From an uncultured bacterium (GTDB lineage Bacteria > Planctomycetota > UBA8108 > UBA1146), in assembly GCA_937876125.1 (NCBI GenBank), contig CALEHF010000389.1, positions 1 to 46,269 on the forward strand: 46,269 bases of DNA, in the 5' to 3' direction. This document shows, piece by piece, positions 33,044 through 41,499 of the stretch; the stretch's first letter is position 1, and each line of letters begins with the position of its first letter. The translations under genes and the position numbers were made by a program. Below the pieces are notes generated by a model. The model made no database searches and was not told the DNA's origin. It saw only the letters and a list, made by a program, of their open reading frames with translations.

Positions 33044-34225
33044 TTACTCGGAGAATTCCGAGTCAGCCAGGGGGAGCAGAACGCGGAACGTGCTTCCTTT
33101 CCCCGAGGTCGAATCCACCTCTACGCGCCCGCCATGGGCCAAACAGACGTGTTTGACGATGGACAGGCCGAGTCCGGTGCCCCCGAGCTCGCGCGACCGG
33201 GCTTTGTCGACCCGGTAGAACCGCTCGAAGATGCGCTGTCGATCTTTGGGCGCGATCCCCATCCCATTGTCCTCGACCTCCAAGATCGCGCGTCCGACGT
33301 CACGCTTCAGGCGAATCTGGATCCGACCTTCGGCGGGCGTGTACTTGAGGGCATTGTCGAGCAGGTTGCTCGCAACGAGTCGGAGCGACTCGGGATCGCC
33401 GCGCACGATCACCGGCGTCTCTGAGAGATCCTCTTCGATCTGTGCCGTTTGCACTTCGACGCTGCGACAAGCGCGGATCGAAGTGCGAATCGGCTCGCGC
33501 AGGTCGAAGGGGAGGGGTTCGAGAAGAGCATCGCGAGACTCGAGGCGCGCCAACGTGAGCAGGTCGGTCACGAGCACGGAGAGTCTGAGCGCCTGGGCGT
33601 GCACCTTTTCGAGGAAGCGCGTCTGAGTGGCCCCTGGCATCTCGTCGTCGGTCAAGATCGTCTCGACCAGGCCGCGGATGGCAGTGATCGGGGTCTTGAG
33701 CTCGTGGGAGACGTTGGCGACGAAATCTTGCCGCACGTGCTCGAGGTGGCGCAGCTCGGTGATGTCGTGGATCGAGAGAACCGCACCCGCGATCCGTCCA
33801 CCCCGATCACGCACGGGAGAGGCATCGAACTCGAGAGCGAGGTCGCGCTGGTTCGCGGGCATTTCGACGATCGCCTCGCCGGTGGATTCCGAGCGCGTGC
33901 GGAGGGCGCGAGAGACCGTGGCGGAGAGATTCTCGAGATCGGTCAACTCTTCCAGTCTCTTCCCGAGACTCTCTCTCGCCGAAACACCGAGCAGGCGGGC
34001 GGCGGAAGAGTTGAGGTGAATCACGCGCTCGTTGAGATCGACGGCGACGACACCTTCGACCAAACCGTTGATCACCATCTCGAGTTGATCGGCTGAGCCA
34101 GCCGTCAGGCCGCTGATCCCCGGGCCAACCTCATCGGGACCGCCGACGGGGTCGCTGCCCTCGGGACCCACGCCACGGGCAGATGACGAATCGGGGTGGC
34201 GGCTTCGACGCCGGCTGGGAGTCAT
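33044..34225 (-). CDS. phoR: PhoR-like sensor histidine kinase without membrane anchor
   Basis: 393 aa. PAS domain at about residues 48-150 (MVINGLVEGVVAVDLNERVI), HisKA with FVANVSHELKTPITAIRG (His174), and a HATPase with LLDNALKYTP, VEDNGMGIA and GTGLGLSIVKHV. The architecture and position directly after phoB identify PhoR. The first 45 residues are hydrophilic and there is no membrane helix, whereas PhoR is normally membrane-bound. An upstream start cannot add one because phoB ends three bases before. It would be a cytoplasmic PhoR or tethered by partners such as PhoU. Confidence 0.88.
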   Translation of the reverse strand: MTPSRRRSRHPDSSSARGVGPEGSDPVGGPDEVGPGISGLTAGSADQLEMVINGLVEGVVAVDLNERVIHLNSSAARLLGVSARESLGKRLEELTDLENLSATVSRALRTRSESTGEAIVEMPANQRDLALEFDASPVRDRGGRIAGAVLSIHDITELRHLEHVRQDFVANVSHELKTPITAIRGLVETILTDDEMPGATQTRFLEKVHAQALRLSVLVTDLLTLARLESRDALLEPLPFDLREPIRTSIRACRSVEVQTAQIEEDLSETPVIVRGDPESLRLVASNLLDNALKYTPAEGRIQIRLKRDVGRAILEVEDNGMGIAPKDRQRIFERFYRVDKARSRELGGTGLGLSIVKHVCLAHGGRVEVDSTSGKGSTFRVLLPLADSEFSE

Positions 34226-34228
34226 CGG

Positions 34229-34924
34229 TTAGCTCTCCTCTTCGCGGAAGCGATAACCGACTCCACGGATCGTCTCGAGGAGGTCGCGGTGGTCCCCGAG
34301 CTTCTTCCGGATCGAGCGGATGTGTACGTCGATGTTGCGATCGCCGACGAAGGCGTGCTCACCGATCGCGCGGCCCAGAAGGAGATCGCGGGTGAAGACT
34401 CGCCCCGGGTGTGTCGCGAGGAAGTGGAGAAGACGGAGCTCGGTCGCGGTGAGGGAGGCGCGTTCGCCATCGACCGTCACCAGGTGACGACCGACGTCGA
34501 TGACAAGCCCATCCCGCTCGACGCGTTCCTGCTCCTGCCCGATCTCGCTCAATTCGGTGCGTCGGAGTACGGCGCGGATACGCGCGGTGAGCTCTCCCGT
34601 CGAGAACGGTTTCGTGACGTAGTCATCCGCGCCGACCCCGAGTCCGAGAACGACATCGCTCTCTTCTCCTTTGGCGGTCAGCATGATCACGGGCAAGCTG
34701 CGAGTGACGGGATCTTCGCGGAGGCGTCGGCAGATTTCGATACCATCGAGGCTCGGGAGCATGAGGTCGAGGAGAACCAGATCGGGGTTTTCCTCCCGGA
34801 CGAGGCGCAGCCCCGACTCCCCATCGCGGCAAGTCCGCACGCGGTACCCTTCGCGCTCGAGGTTGTATTTCAGTACCTCGAGAATGTCGCTTTCGTCCTC
34901 GATGACGACGATGCTCTTCTTCAT
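34229..34924 (-). CDS. phoB: PhoB-like response regulator (OmpR/PhoB family)
   Basis: 231 aa. The ATG at 34924 is chosen (GAGGA upstream; canonical MKKSIVVIEDESD). Receiver domain with phospho-acceptor LVLLDLMLPSLDG (Asp53) and the K in VTKPF. The winged-helix DNA-binding domain covers residues about 135-228 (LTATELRLLHFLATHPGRVFTR, VDVHIRSIRKKLG-like DVHIRSIRKKLG). Together with the adjacent kinase and pst genes it is PhoB, activator of phosphate-starvation genes. A pair of 11-bp-spaced hexamers 165-181 bases upstream may allow autoregulation. Confidence 0.92.
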   Translation of the reverse strand: MKKSIVVIEDESDILEVLKYNLEREGYRVRTCRDGESGLRLVREENPDLVLLDLMLPSLDGIEICRRLREDPVTRSLPVIMLTAKGEESDVVLGLGVGADDYVTKPFSTGELTARIRAVLRRTELSEIGQEQERVERDGLVIDVGRHLVTVDGERASLTATELRLLHFLATHPGRVFTRDLLLGRAIGEHAFVGDRNIDVHIRSIRKKLGDHRDLLETIRGVGYRFREEES

Positions 34925-35241
34925 AAATCCTCGGACCTGTTTTGGGCTCGTCGACGGTGATCGAAGCGGGGTGCGGTCGCCGCTCCAGCGCGAGCGATCT
35001 CTCAGTTTTCCCAACATGGCAGCTTCCCCCGGCTGTTGTCACGACAGTCAGTCACTGAAGAACGTGATGAGAACGGTACCCGTCGATTGTGAAGCACGCA
35101 TGAAGGAATTCTGAGCTTCGTGCAAGGAACGGGACCCGGCTGCGAGGGGGCGAAGCGGGATGGAGAGGACGTGGGACTCGGCGTAGAACGCCCCCAAACG
35201 GTAAATGGAGCCCTTGAGCCCCCATTCTGAAGGAACAAGCT
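34925..35241. other. Intergenic region upstream of phoB
   Basis: About 320 bases without a gene, between the pirin stop and the phoB start (both minus strand). It contains the hexamer pair listed at 35089-35105; no clear terminator for the pirin gene was found. Confidence 0.5.
35089..35105 (-). promoter_or_regulatory. Possible PhoB half-box pair upstream of phoB
   Basis: On the minus strand CTTCAT (35100-35105) and CTTCAC (35089-35094) are 11 bp apart, matching the pstS array in sequence and spacing. Only two units, so weaker support. Confidence 0.45.
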
Positions 35242-36159
35242 TCACTCGGGGAGCGGGGTGAATTCCAGTCTGTCTCCCGGAACCTCCGGAAACTCGCGGG
35301 CCCGCCACTTCTCCTTCGCCTCTTCGATGCGGTCTCGAGATGACGAAACGAAGTTCCACCAGATGTGCCGAGGGCCGTCCATCACCGCGCCGCCGAGCAC
35401 CAGGAAGTGAGCTACGGTCCGGGCCTCGATCGTGGCGGTGAAGCCGGGCTTCAGAACCAGCATCCGCTTCGGTGCGTACTCCACTCCCTCGATCATGACC
35501 TCCCCCGACAGCAGATAGATGGCGCGCTCTTCGGTCTCGGGAGAGATGGGAAGTTTGGCCCCCGGCTCGAGCTGCGCGTCGACGTAGAGAGTCGGCCACG
35601 GCACTTTGACCGGCGACTTCGCGCCGTAGGCCTCGCCCAGGATGATCCGTGTGCGGACCCCCTCTGCTTCGACCAGAGGGAGTTCTGATTGAGGGCAGTG
35701 TTCAAAGGACGGCGGGGACTCTTCCGCATCGCGGGGAGCGGCGAGCCAGCTTTGGATCCCGGCGAGACGTGAGCGCCCGGCCCGGATCGCGGCGCTGGTT
35801 CGTTCTGAGTGAACGATGCCGGAGCCGGCGTGCATCAGATTGACGTCCCCGGGCTCGATCACTTGAAAGTTGCCGGCCGAATCGCGGTGTTCGAGCGTCC
35901 CTTCGCCGAGAAAGGTCACCGTCGACAATCCGATGTGAGGATGGGGCAAGACGTCGACCCCTTGGCCGGTCAAGAACTCCCCGGGGCCCATCTCGTCCCA
36001 GAAGATGAACGGGCCGACCATTCGCTTGTTTCGAAAGGGAAGGACGCGCCGCACATTGAAGCCCCCGATATCCGCGGTCCGAGGCACGATGACCATCTCG
36101 ATCGCATCGGGGCAAACCCCCCCGTCCTTCGTCGGATCGGATCCAGGAATCCAACTCAT
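35242..36159 (-). CDS. Pirin-family bicupin protein
   Basis: 305 aa. N-terminal cupin with MVGPFIFWDEMGPGEF and metal-ligand region LPHPHIGLSTVTFLGEGTLEHRD (His residues and Glu of the pirin metal site), then LMHAGSGIVHSE. A second cupin follows (IYLLSGEVMIEG, VLKPGFTATIEA). The C-terminus has GPRHIWWNFVSS, also pirin-typical. Bacterial pirins include quercetin dioxygenases and redox-linked regulators; the substrate cannot be told. It is divergent from the secreted-protein/DUF1800/DUF1501 operon. Confidence 0.92.
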   Translation of the reverse strand: MSWIPGSDPTKDGGVCPDAIEMVIVPRTADIGGFNVRRVLPFRNKRMVGPFIFWDEMGPGEFLTGQGVDVLPHPHIGLSTVTFLGEGTLEHRDSAGNFQVIEPGDVNLMHAGSGIVHSERTSAAIRAGRSRLAGIQSWLAAPRDAEESPPSFEHCPQSELPLVEAEGVRTRIILGEAYGAKSPVKVPWPTLYVDAQLEPGAKLPISPETEERAIYLLSGEVMIEGVEYAPKRMLVLKPGFTATIEARTVAHFLVLGGAVMDGPRHIWWNFVSSSRDRIEEAKEKWRAREFPEVPGDRLEFTPLPE

Positions 36160-36525
36160 CGCCTCGGCCTTCCGTTGGGTTTCGGGTCTTTAGGCAGCGT
36201 CAACTCAAGGGTTGTCTCCTTGTGACTAGCCTCGTTTCACCAGAGCGCGGGTGAAACCTCACCATGGAGATCCCCACACGGGGAAAAGCGCTGGCGACAC
36301 CGGAGTGGAGCATCTCCATCGCCGCTCGTCGAGTGTGAGATCGCCCTCGCATGGCGTCCCCGCCTACCCCAGCGGCGCGGTTGCCCGGAGATCTTTGAGA
36401 CGTTTTGCCGCACCCAGGTGATCCAATGTGATCTCGCGGCACCCGACTCACCGGAACGACACTTGCGAGGCGCGGTCGCTTCGGTCGGCCACCGAAATCC
36501 ACTCTCACCGGAAAGCGGCGTCGCC
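36160..36525. other. Divergent promoter region pirin / secreted protein
   Basis: About 365 bases without a gene, containing the inverted repeat at 36234-36257. An in-frame ATG at 36418 for the plus-strand gene is possible but would put 49 residues before its signal sequence. Confidence 0.5.
36234..36257. promoter_or_regulatory. Inverted repeat GTTTCACC-N8-GGTGAAAC
   Basis: Perfect 8-base arms around an 8-base spacer, 75 bases upstream of the pirin start. Centre-to-centre spacing of 16 bp fits a dimeric regulator; it could equally be a hairpin. Confidence 0.45.
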
Positions 36526-38442
36526 GTGCGACACAACTCCGTCGTCCTCCCCCCCCTCTCGCGGTTCGGGCTCGTCGTCCCTCTCTCTCTTCTTCTCGTA
36601 GCATCCGCCACCGGGGTCTCCCCCCTCTCCGCTGCCCAGTCCCCCGCTGCCCAGTCCCCCGCTGCCCAGTCCACCGCTGCCCAGCCCCCCGCTGCCCTCC
36701 ACACTTCCACGACTCCGATTCCCCTCGCCACCTTCTTTCCGTCGAACACGCTCTTCCTTATCGAGAGCACCGACGGAGGCGCGCTGCTCAGCGGTCTTCT
36801 CGATTCCGAGATCGACGATCGACTGGTGGCCTCGAAAGAGTGGCGTGAGTTCATCGCCGGCGAGAAAGGAAAAGAGCTCCGCCAAGGGCTCTTCTTCCTC
36901 ACGGCGTTCACAGGACGCACGCCGACGAAGATCTTCGCCGGCGTTCTCGAGGGGAAGACCGGATTCGCCTGGGTCGCTCAAGGGGGCACGACTCCTCAAC
37001 CGCTGCTCATCCATCAGCCAAGCGATGCCGACTTCGTGCGCAACCTGATCGGCGCCGCTCTGAAGTTCGCCGGCGATCGAGCCCGAACCGAAGTTCACGG
37101 CGGGGTCACTCTAACGATCGTGGACGACCTGGTCAGCTTTTGGTTCGGGGACACCCTCGTCGCGGGAACCGACCGCGAGCTGGTTCTCTCGACTCTCGCC
37201 CGCCTCGAGGAGGCCGACGAGACTTTGATCGAGAGCAGTCTGCTTCGCGCTCCCCGTTTTTCCTCAGCGGGCGGTTCTTCCTTAGCGAGCGATGTCGGAG
37301 ACGGGCCCCTGCGCCTCTTCCTCGACGTCGAAGCGGTGCGCACCTTGCGCGGCGGTACGCTCCCCGAACTCGCCGGCCCGCTCGCGAACCCTCTCGCCTC
37401 GATTCTTTTTGGAGGAGATCAACAGAGATTGCGCGAGGCGGAGACTCTCTGCGCAGCGGTCGACCTGGCCGACGATCAACTGAAGATCCACCTCGTCGCC
37501 GCTCCCGCGCCGCGCGAGAAGGTTCATCCCTGCTATCTGCCGGAAGGAGCGCGCACTGTCGTTCGGACCCCGAGCGACGCGATTGCGGCGTTCCAAGCCG
37601 GGCGCGATCTTGCCGATTGGTGGGAGTCGCGTCTCGAGTTGGTCGACCAGAGTGCCCACGCACAAATGGCAAAGTTTTCGACCGACATTGGGAATCTCTT
37701 CGGCGGAAAGGACTTCGGCGAAGAGGTTCTCGCGCTGACCGACTCAACGATTCAGTTCTTCATCTTGCCGACCGCACCGCACCCCACAAAATCGATCACT
37801 CCTGATCCGCTCCTCCCGGGGTTTGCACTCGCTCTGCCACTCGCGGAGAAGGACGCCCGTGCCGGTGAGCTGCAGATGCTCTTTCAGACCCTGGTCAGCT
37901 TCGTGAACATCGAACGCACGCAACGCGGGCTCGAGCCGTGGCTGTTCCGGACCGATGTTTACGAGGGCACGGCGATCACCACCGCGGGACCGATGGAAAA
38001 ACGCGACCCTCTGTCCAAAGGCGAAACCCCGGGGATCGAAGCGAACTTCCGCCCCTCGATGGCGCTTCGCGAGGGCTTCTTTTTTCTGGGGAGCCAGCCA
38101 GACGCGGTGCGCAGGCTTATCGATTCCGGATTCGAGACTCCCCTGCCGGCGGCGCTTCCCAATGGAGAGATCGTCGTTCACGCCGCGCCTCTCCTCTCGA
38201 TCCTGACCGAGAACCGCGAAGCGCTGATCGCGAACTCGGTGCTCGAGGGGAACGCAGTCGGGGAGGCAGAGGCGAAGATCGCGGGTCTCTTCGCCCTCCT
38301 CGGTCTCTTCGATGCCCTTCGGGTCGAAGTCGGCTCGGCGGATGAGAAAGATTGGGCGGTCGAGGCCTCACTCCACTTCGCGAAAAGCGATGTGACCCCT
38401 CCCGAGGTGTCTCCGAAGCCATCTTCGAAGCGGAGCTTCTGA
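36526..38442 (+). CDS. Large secreted protein of unknown function
   Basis: 638 aa from a GTG at 36526, chosen because the signal peptide (LSRFGLVVPLSLLLVASATG) starts soon after; ATG 36418 is the alternative. A 15-bp repeat encodes AAQSP four times just after the signal peptide. The body begins PLATFFPSNTLFLIESTDGG, has a repeated fold-like pattern (FVRNLIGAALKFAGD, LVSFWFGDTLVAGTDRELV, FFFLGSQPDAVRRLI) and looks like the DUF3352-type soluble periplasmic proteins, a weak resemblance. The stop overlaps the DUF1800 start (TGATG), so it is co-translated with it. Confidence 0.82.
   Translation: MRHNSVVLPPLSRFGLVVPLSLLLVASATGVSPLSAAQSPAAQSPAAQSTAAQPPAALHTSTTPIPLATFFPSNTLFLIESTDGGALLSGLLDSEIDDRLVASKEWREFIAGEKGKELRQGLFFLTAFTGRTPTKIFAGVLEGKTGFAWVAQGGTTPQPLLIHQPSDADFVRNLIGAALKFAGDRARTEVHGGVTLTIVDDLVSFWFGDTLVAGTDRELVLSTLARLEEADETLIESSLLRAPRFSSAGGSSLASDVGDGPLRLFLDVEAVRTLRGGTLPELAGPLANPLASILFGGDQQRLREAETLCAAVDLADDQLKIHLVAAPAPREKVHPCYLPEGARTVVRTPSDAIAAFQAGRDLADWWESRLELVDQSAHAQMAKFSTDIGNLFGGKDFGEEVLALTDSTIQFFILPTAPHPTKSITPDPLLPGFALALPLAEKDARAGELQMLFQTLVSFVNIERTQRGLEPWLFRTDVYEGTAITTAGPMEKRDPLSKGETPGIEANFRPSMALREGFFFLGSQPDAVRRLIDSGFETPLPAALPNGEIVVHAAPLLSILTENREALIANSVLEGNAVGEAEAKIAGLFALLGLFDALRVEVGSADEKDWAVEASLHFAKSDVTPPEVSPKPSSKRSF
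36631..36690 (+). repeat. Four in-frame 15-bp repeats encoding AAQSP
   Basis: GCTGCCCAGTCCCCC at 36631, 36646, 36661 (one change) and 36676 (one change), then GCTGCCC. It forms a flexible Ala/Gln/Pro linker between signal peptide and folded domain; the unit length keeps the frame when copy number changes. Confidence 0.9.
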
Positions 38443-39776
38443 TGGCCACAGTGGACGCGCGTGCCCTGCTGTTCGATCCACAGACGTGCCTCGAGCCGTG
38501 GCTGCCGACAACAAGTGATCCGTGGAATCGCCAGAAAGCGGCCCATCTCCTGCGGCGCGCCGGATTCGGCGCGTCTCCCCAGTCGATCGATCACGCGGTT
38601 GCCGCCGGACCCGCCGCCGCAATCGAGGCTCTCTTCACTCCGACCGAGGATCCCACGACGGCTGCGATCGACGCGATGGGCCCGCGATTGATGCGCCAAC
38701 GCAACATCGATCGCGTGGCTGCGTGGTGGCTCCGCCTGATGCTCGAAACGAATCACCCGCTCCGGGAACGCCTCGCACTTCTCTGGCACGGGCACTTCGC
38801 CGTTTCGGCAGATAAAGTGACGAGCACGGCCGCGATCTACGGCCAACTCGAACTCTTTCGCAGCGCGGGCTTCGGCGATCTGCGCACTCTGGCGCGGGGT
38901 GTGGTGCACGACCCGGCGATGCTGCGCTTCCTCGATGCCGATCGGATCCGCGTCGGGCACCCGAACGAGAATTTGGCGCGGGAGCTGTTCGAACTCTTCC
39001 TCCTCGGGATCGGAAACTACACAGAGCGCGACATTCAGGAAGCGGCGCGCGCGTTGACCGGCCTGCGTCTCTCCGGGGACCGCTCTGAGTGGGTCGAACG
39101 CTATCACGATACCAGCGCGAAGACGGTGTTCGGACGCACCGCAGCCTTCACCCCCGACACTCTTGTCCACCACTGTTTCGAACAACCGGCCGCGGCTCGC
39201 TTTTTCGCCACCACCCTCGCCCGAGAGTTCGTCGGGTCCCAGCTTCCCGACGAGACCCTCGAGACCCTCGCCGCCCTGCTTCGAAAGGAGGAGTTTCGCG
39301 TCGATCGATTCCTCCGCGTATTGTTTGCGAGCCGACTCTTTTTCGATGCGTCGTCGATCCGCGCGCGCATCGCGAGCCCGGTCGAGTTCGTCATCGGCAC
39401 CCTGCGCGCCCTCGACGCGCGCGCGAACTCCAACACTCTCGCGCGGCAGGTCGGAGCGATGGGGCAGCGCCTCTTTCACCCTCCCGGGGTGCAAGGGTGG
39501 TCCGGCGGTACCGACTGGATCTCCTCCGGAAGAATCATCGCTCGGAATCAGTTCGGTCGATCTCTCGCCTCTGCCGACGAGGAGCTCGGCGCTCAGTTCG
39601 ACTGGGAGGCACTCTGCGGAGATCGATCGCGGAGCGCTCTCCTCGATCACCTGATTGTTCGGTTCATCTCCGCTGACCTCCCCGCCGCCGTCCGCGACGC
39701 GCTCGTCGCTCACGATGGCGACCCCCGCGACTGGATTCATCTCCTCATCACTCTTCCCGAAGCACAGCTTGTTTGA
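38442..39776 (+). CDS. DUF1800-family protein
   Basis: 444 aa; the ATG at 38442 overlaps the previous stop (TGATG). DUF1800 hallmarks: AAHLLRRAGFGASPQSIDHAV at residues about 28-50, LRERLALLWHGHFAVSADKV, LRFLDADRIRVGHPNENLARELFELFLLGIGNYTERD and LFHPPGVQGWSGGTDWIS. Function unknown; the gene is nearly always paired with a DUF1501 gene, as here. No signal peptide is evident, so it is cytoplasmic or exported with its partner. Confidence 0.95.
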   Translation: MATVDARALLFDPQTCLEPWLPTTSDPWNRQKAAHLLRRAGFGASPQSIDHAVAAGPAAAIEALFTPTEDPTTAAIDAMGPRLMRQRNIDRVAAWWLRLMLETNHPLRERLALLWHGHFAVSADKVTSTAAIYGQLELFRSAGFGDLRTLARGVVHDPAMLRFLDADRIRVGHPNENLARELFELFLLGIGNYTERDIQEAARALTGLRLSGDRSEWVERYHDTSAKTVFGRTAAFTPDTLVHHCFEQPAAARFFATTLAREFVGSQLPDETLETLAALLRKEEFRVDRFLRVLFASRLFFDASSIRARIASPVEFVIGTLRALDARANSNTLARQVGAMGQRLFHPPGVQGWSGGTDWISSGRIIARNQFGRSLASADEELGAQFDWEALCGDRSRSALLDHLIVRFISADLPAAVRDALVAHDGDPRDWIHLLITLPEAQLV

Positions 39777-39790
39777 TGGAAGCGACAGCG

Positions 39791-41002
39791 ATGGCTAACT
39801 TTGAAACCTCCCGAAGGAACTTCCTTCAACTCGGTGTGGGACTCGGTCTTTCGACACTCGCCGGACCCCATTGGCTTCGGGCAGCGGCGGACGCGTCCCC
39901 CCTCGATCGCAAGCTCGTGGTCCTCGAACTCACCGGCGGGAACGACGCGCTGAACATGCTGATCCCCTACGGCGACGATCTTTATCACCGCGCCCGCCCC
40001 CAGCTGCGGATTCCGCAGGCGGAGGTGTTGCGCCTCGACGACCACTTCGGACTGCATCCGAGAATGGGCGCGCTGCGGGAAATTCATGAGCTCGGGGACC
40101 TCGCGATAGTTCATGGTGTCGGCTACGAGAATCCGGATCGCTCGCACTTTCGCGCGCTCGACATCTGGCACAGCGGCGACCCGCTGTCCGCTCGCCCTCG
40201 GACCGGTTGGGTCGGGCGCGCCGCGGATCGCGCCGACGGGGATGACGGTCCCTTTGCAGTGCGCGTCGGCGGGCGCGATCTGCCCCTCCTGCTCCGCTCC
40301 GAGCAGAGCGACACTCCGACCCTCGAGAGGCTCGAAGATCTCGAGTGGGACCGCGGGTCATACGAAGCGGTCCGGGCGCGGCGCGCGCTTCAAGAATCTC
40401 TTCTTCGCCCGCGACGGGAGGGTGGCGGAGCTGCCGATCGTCTTCAGCGCGCTTGGCTCTCGGCGATGCGAGACGCGGATCGCCTAGGCGCAGCCGCGAA
40501 GAACGAAAACGTCGCGGATTATCCCGCCGGCGCGCTGGCACAGCAGCTCCGACTTGGGGCCGCGCTTCTGGCGTCGGATGTCGGGCCGCGCGTGGTCCAT
40601 GTCAACCAGACCGGCTACGACACTCACGCGAACCAAACTCAACCGCACGCCCAGTTACTCGGAGACCTGAGTTCTGCGCTCGGCGCGTTCTGGTCCGACC
40701 TCCGGAGTCGCGGGTTGGAGGATCGCGTCCTCGTCCTCGTCTACAGTGAGTTTGGTCGTCGCGTGAACGAGAACGCGAGCGCGGGGACCGATCACGGCGC
40801 GGCCGCGCCGGTGCTCCTCATCTCGGGGAAGTTGAAGGGGGGTTTCCACGGGCAGTCGCCGTCGCTCGCGGATCTCTCCGATGGCGACGTGAAGCATCAG
40901 GTCGACTTTCGACGCGTCTACGCGACGCTCCTCGAGCCGTGGCTCGGTGTGCCCGCTCTGCCGGTGATCGGGGAGGGTTTCGCGCCGCTCTCGGTTCTGT
41001 GA
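39791..41002 (+). CDS. Tat-exported DUF1501 protein paired with DUF1800
   Basis: 403 aa from the ATG at 39791 (GGAAG eight bases upstream). ATG 39776, overlapping the DUF1800 stop, is an alternative. Twin-arginine signal TSRRNFLQLGVGLGLSTLAG. DUF1501 motifs: LVVLELTGGNDALNMLIPYGDD, FGLHPRMGALREIHELGDLAIVHGVGY, RSHFRALDIWHSG, VYSEFGRRVNENASAGTDHGAAAPVLLISG. The carrier likely needs folded export. It shares the superfamily fold with the DUF1501 protein at 22719 but is a different subgroup. Confidence 0.93.
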   Translation: MANFETSRRNFLQLGVGLGLSTLAGPHWLRAAADASPLDRKLVVLELTGGNDALNMLIPYGDDLYHRARPQLRIPQAEVLRLDDHFGLHPRMGALREIHELGDLAIVHGVGYENPDRSHFRALDIWHSGDPLSARPRTGWVGRAADRADGDDGPFAVRVGGRDLPLLLRSEQSDTPTLERLEDLEWDRGSYEAVRARRALQESLLRPRREGGGAADRLQRAWLSAMRDADRLGAAAKNENVADYPAGALAQQLRLGAALLASDVGPRVVHVNQTGYDTHANQTQPHAQLLGDLSSALGAFWSDLRSRGLEDRVLVLVYSEFGRRVNENASAGTDHGAAAPVLLISGKLKGGFHGQSPSLADLSDGDVKHQVDFRRVYATLLEPWLGVPALPVIGEGFAPLSVL

Positions 41003-41029
41003 TCAGAGCATGGTTCTTCATGCTCACTC

Positions 41030-41470
41030 CTAATCCTCGAGAACCGTCTTCTCGCCGAACCGCGCGATCTGTTCCCTCGGCGAGACGGCGGTGCCCGCCC
41101 CGATTGCGTCCTCGTTTCGCGAGACGCGCAGTTCGACACTCCCCTCCCCCACCAGCTGATCCCGAAATTCGATCGTCTCCCGCTCGGGGTGATCGAACAG
41201 AACGGGCAACATTGGTTGGGGACAAGGCCAGAGTTCCAACTGAACACGCGATCCGGCCCCTCGGGGTTTCTTGAGGTCGTGCGCCCGCCAGGGGCGCTCA
41301 TTTGCCCCGATGAGTGTGACCCTGATGGCACCAAACTTCTCCCTGGTCGAAGAGGCCTTGAACTTGTGGTGACGATCGCGCGGTATAAGGGGCTCGCCCC
41401 ATCGAGACTTTGGGGCTCGGAGCGCTCTGCCTGCGGTTGTCTCTCCGCCCCCGTGGCCCCCCGCATGCAC
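41030..41470 (-). CDS. Doubtful small hypothetical protein
   Basis: The last 105 codons (from about FGAIRVTLIGANERPW to REQIARFGEKTVLED) have protein-like composition, but no in-frame start with a ribosome site lies at their beginning. The ATG at 41470 adds a glycine/arginine-rich stretch and overlaps the promoter region of the plus-strand lipoprotein. It could be a remnant or chance. No family recognised. Confidence 0.3.
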   Translation of the reverse strand: MHAGGHGGGETTAGRALRAPKSRWGEPLIPRDRHHKFKASSTREKFGAIRVTLIGANERPWRAHDLKKPRGAGSRVQLELWPCPQPMLPVLFDHPERETIEFRDQLVGEGSVELRVSRNEDAIGAGTAVSPREQIARFGEKTVLED

Positions 41471-41499
41471 CCTCTCCGCATCCCCAAAAGGAGCGTCGC

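Noticed and set aside
38178..39740. Very long open frame on the minus strand opposite DUF1800
   Set aside because: It mirrors the DUF1800 gene, lacks recognisable motifs, and the plus-strand gene has clear family signatures.
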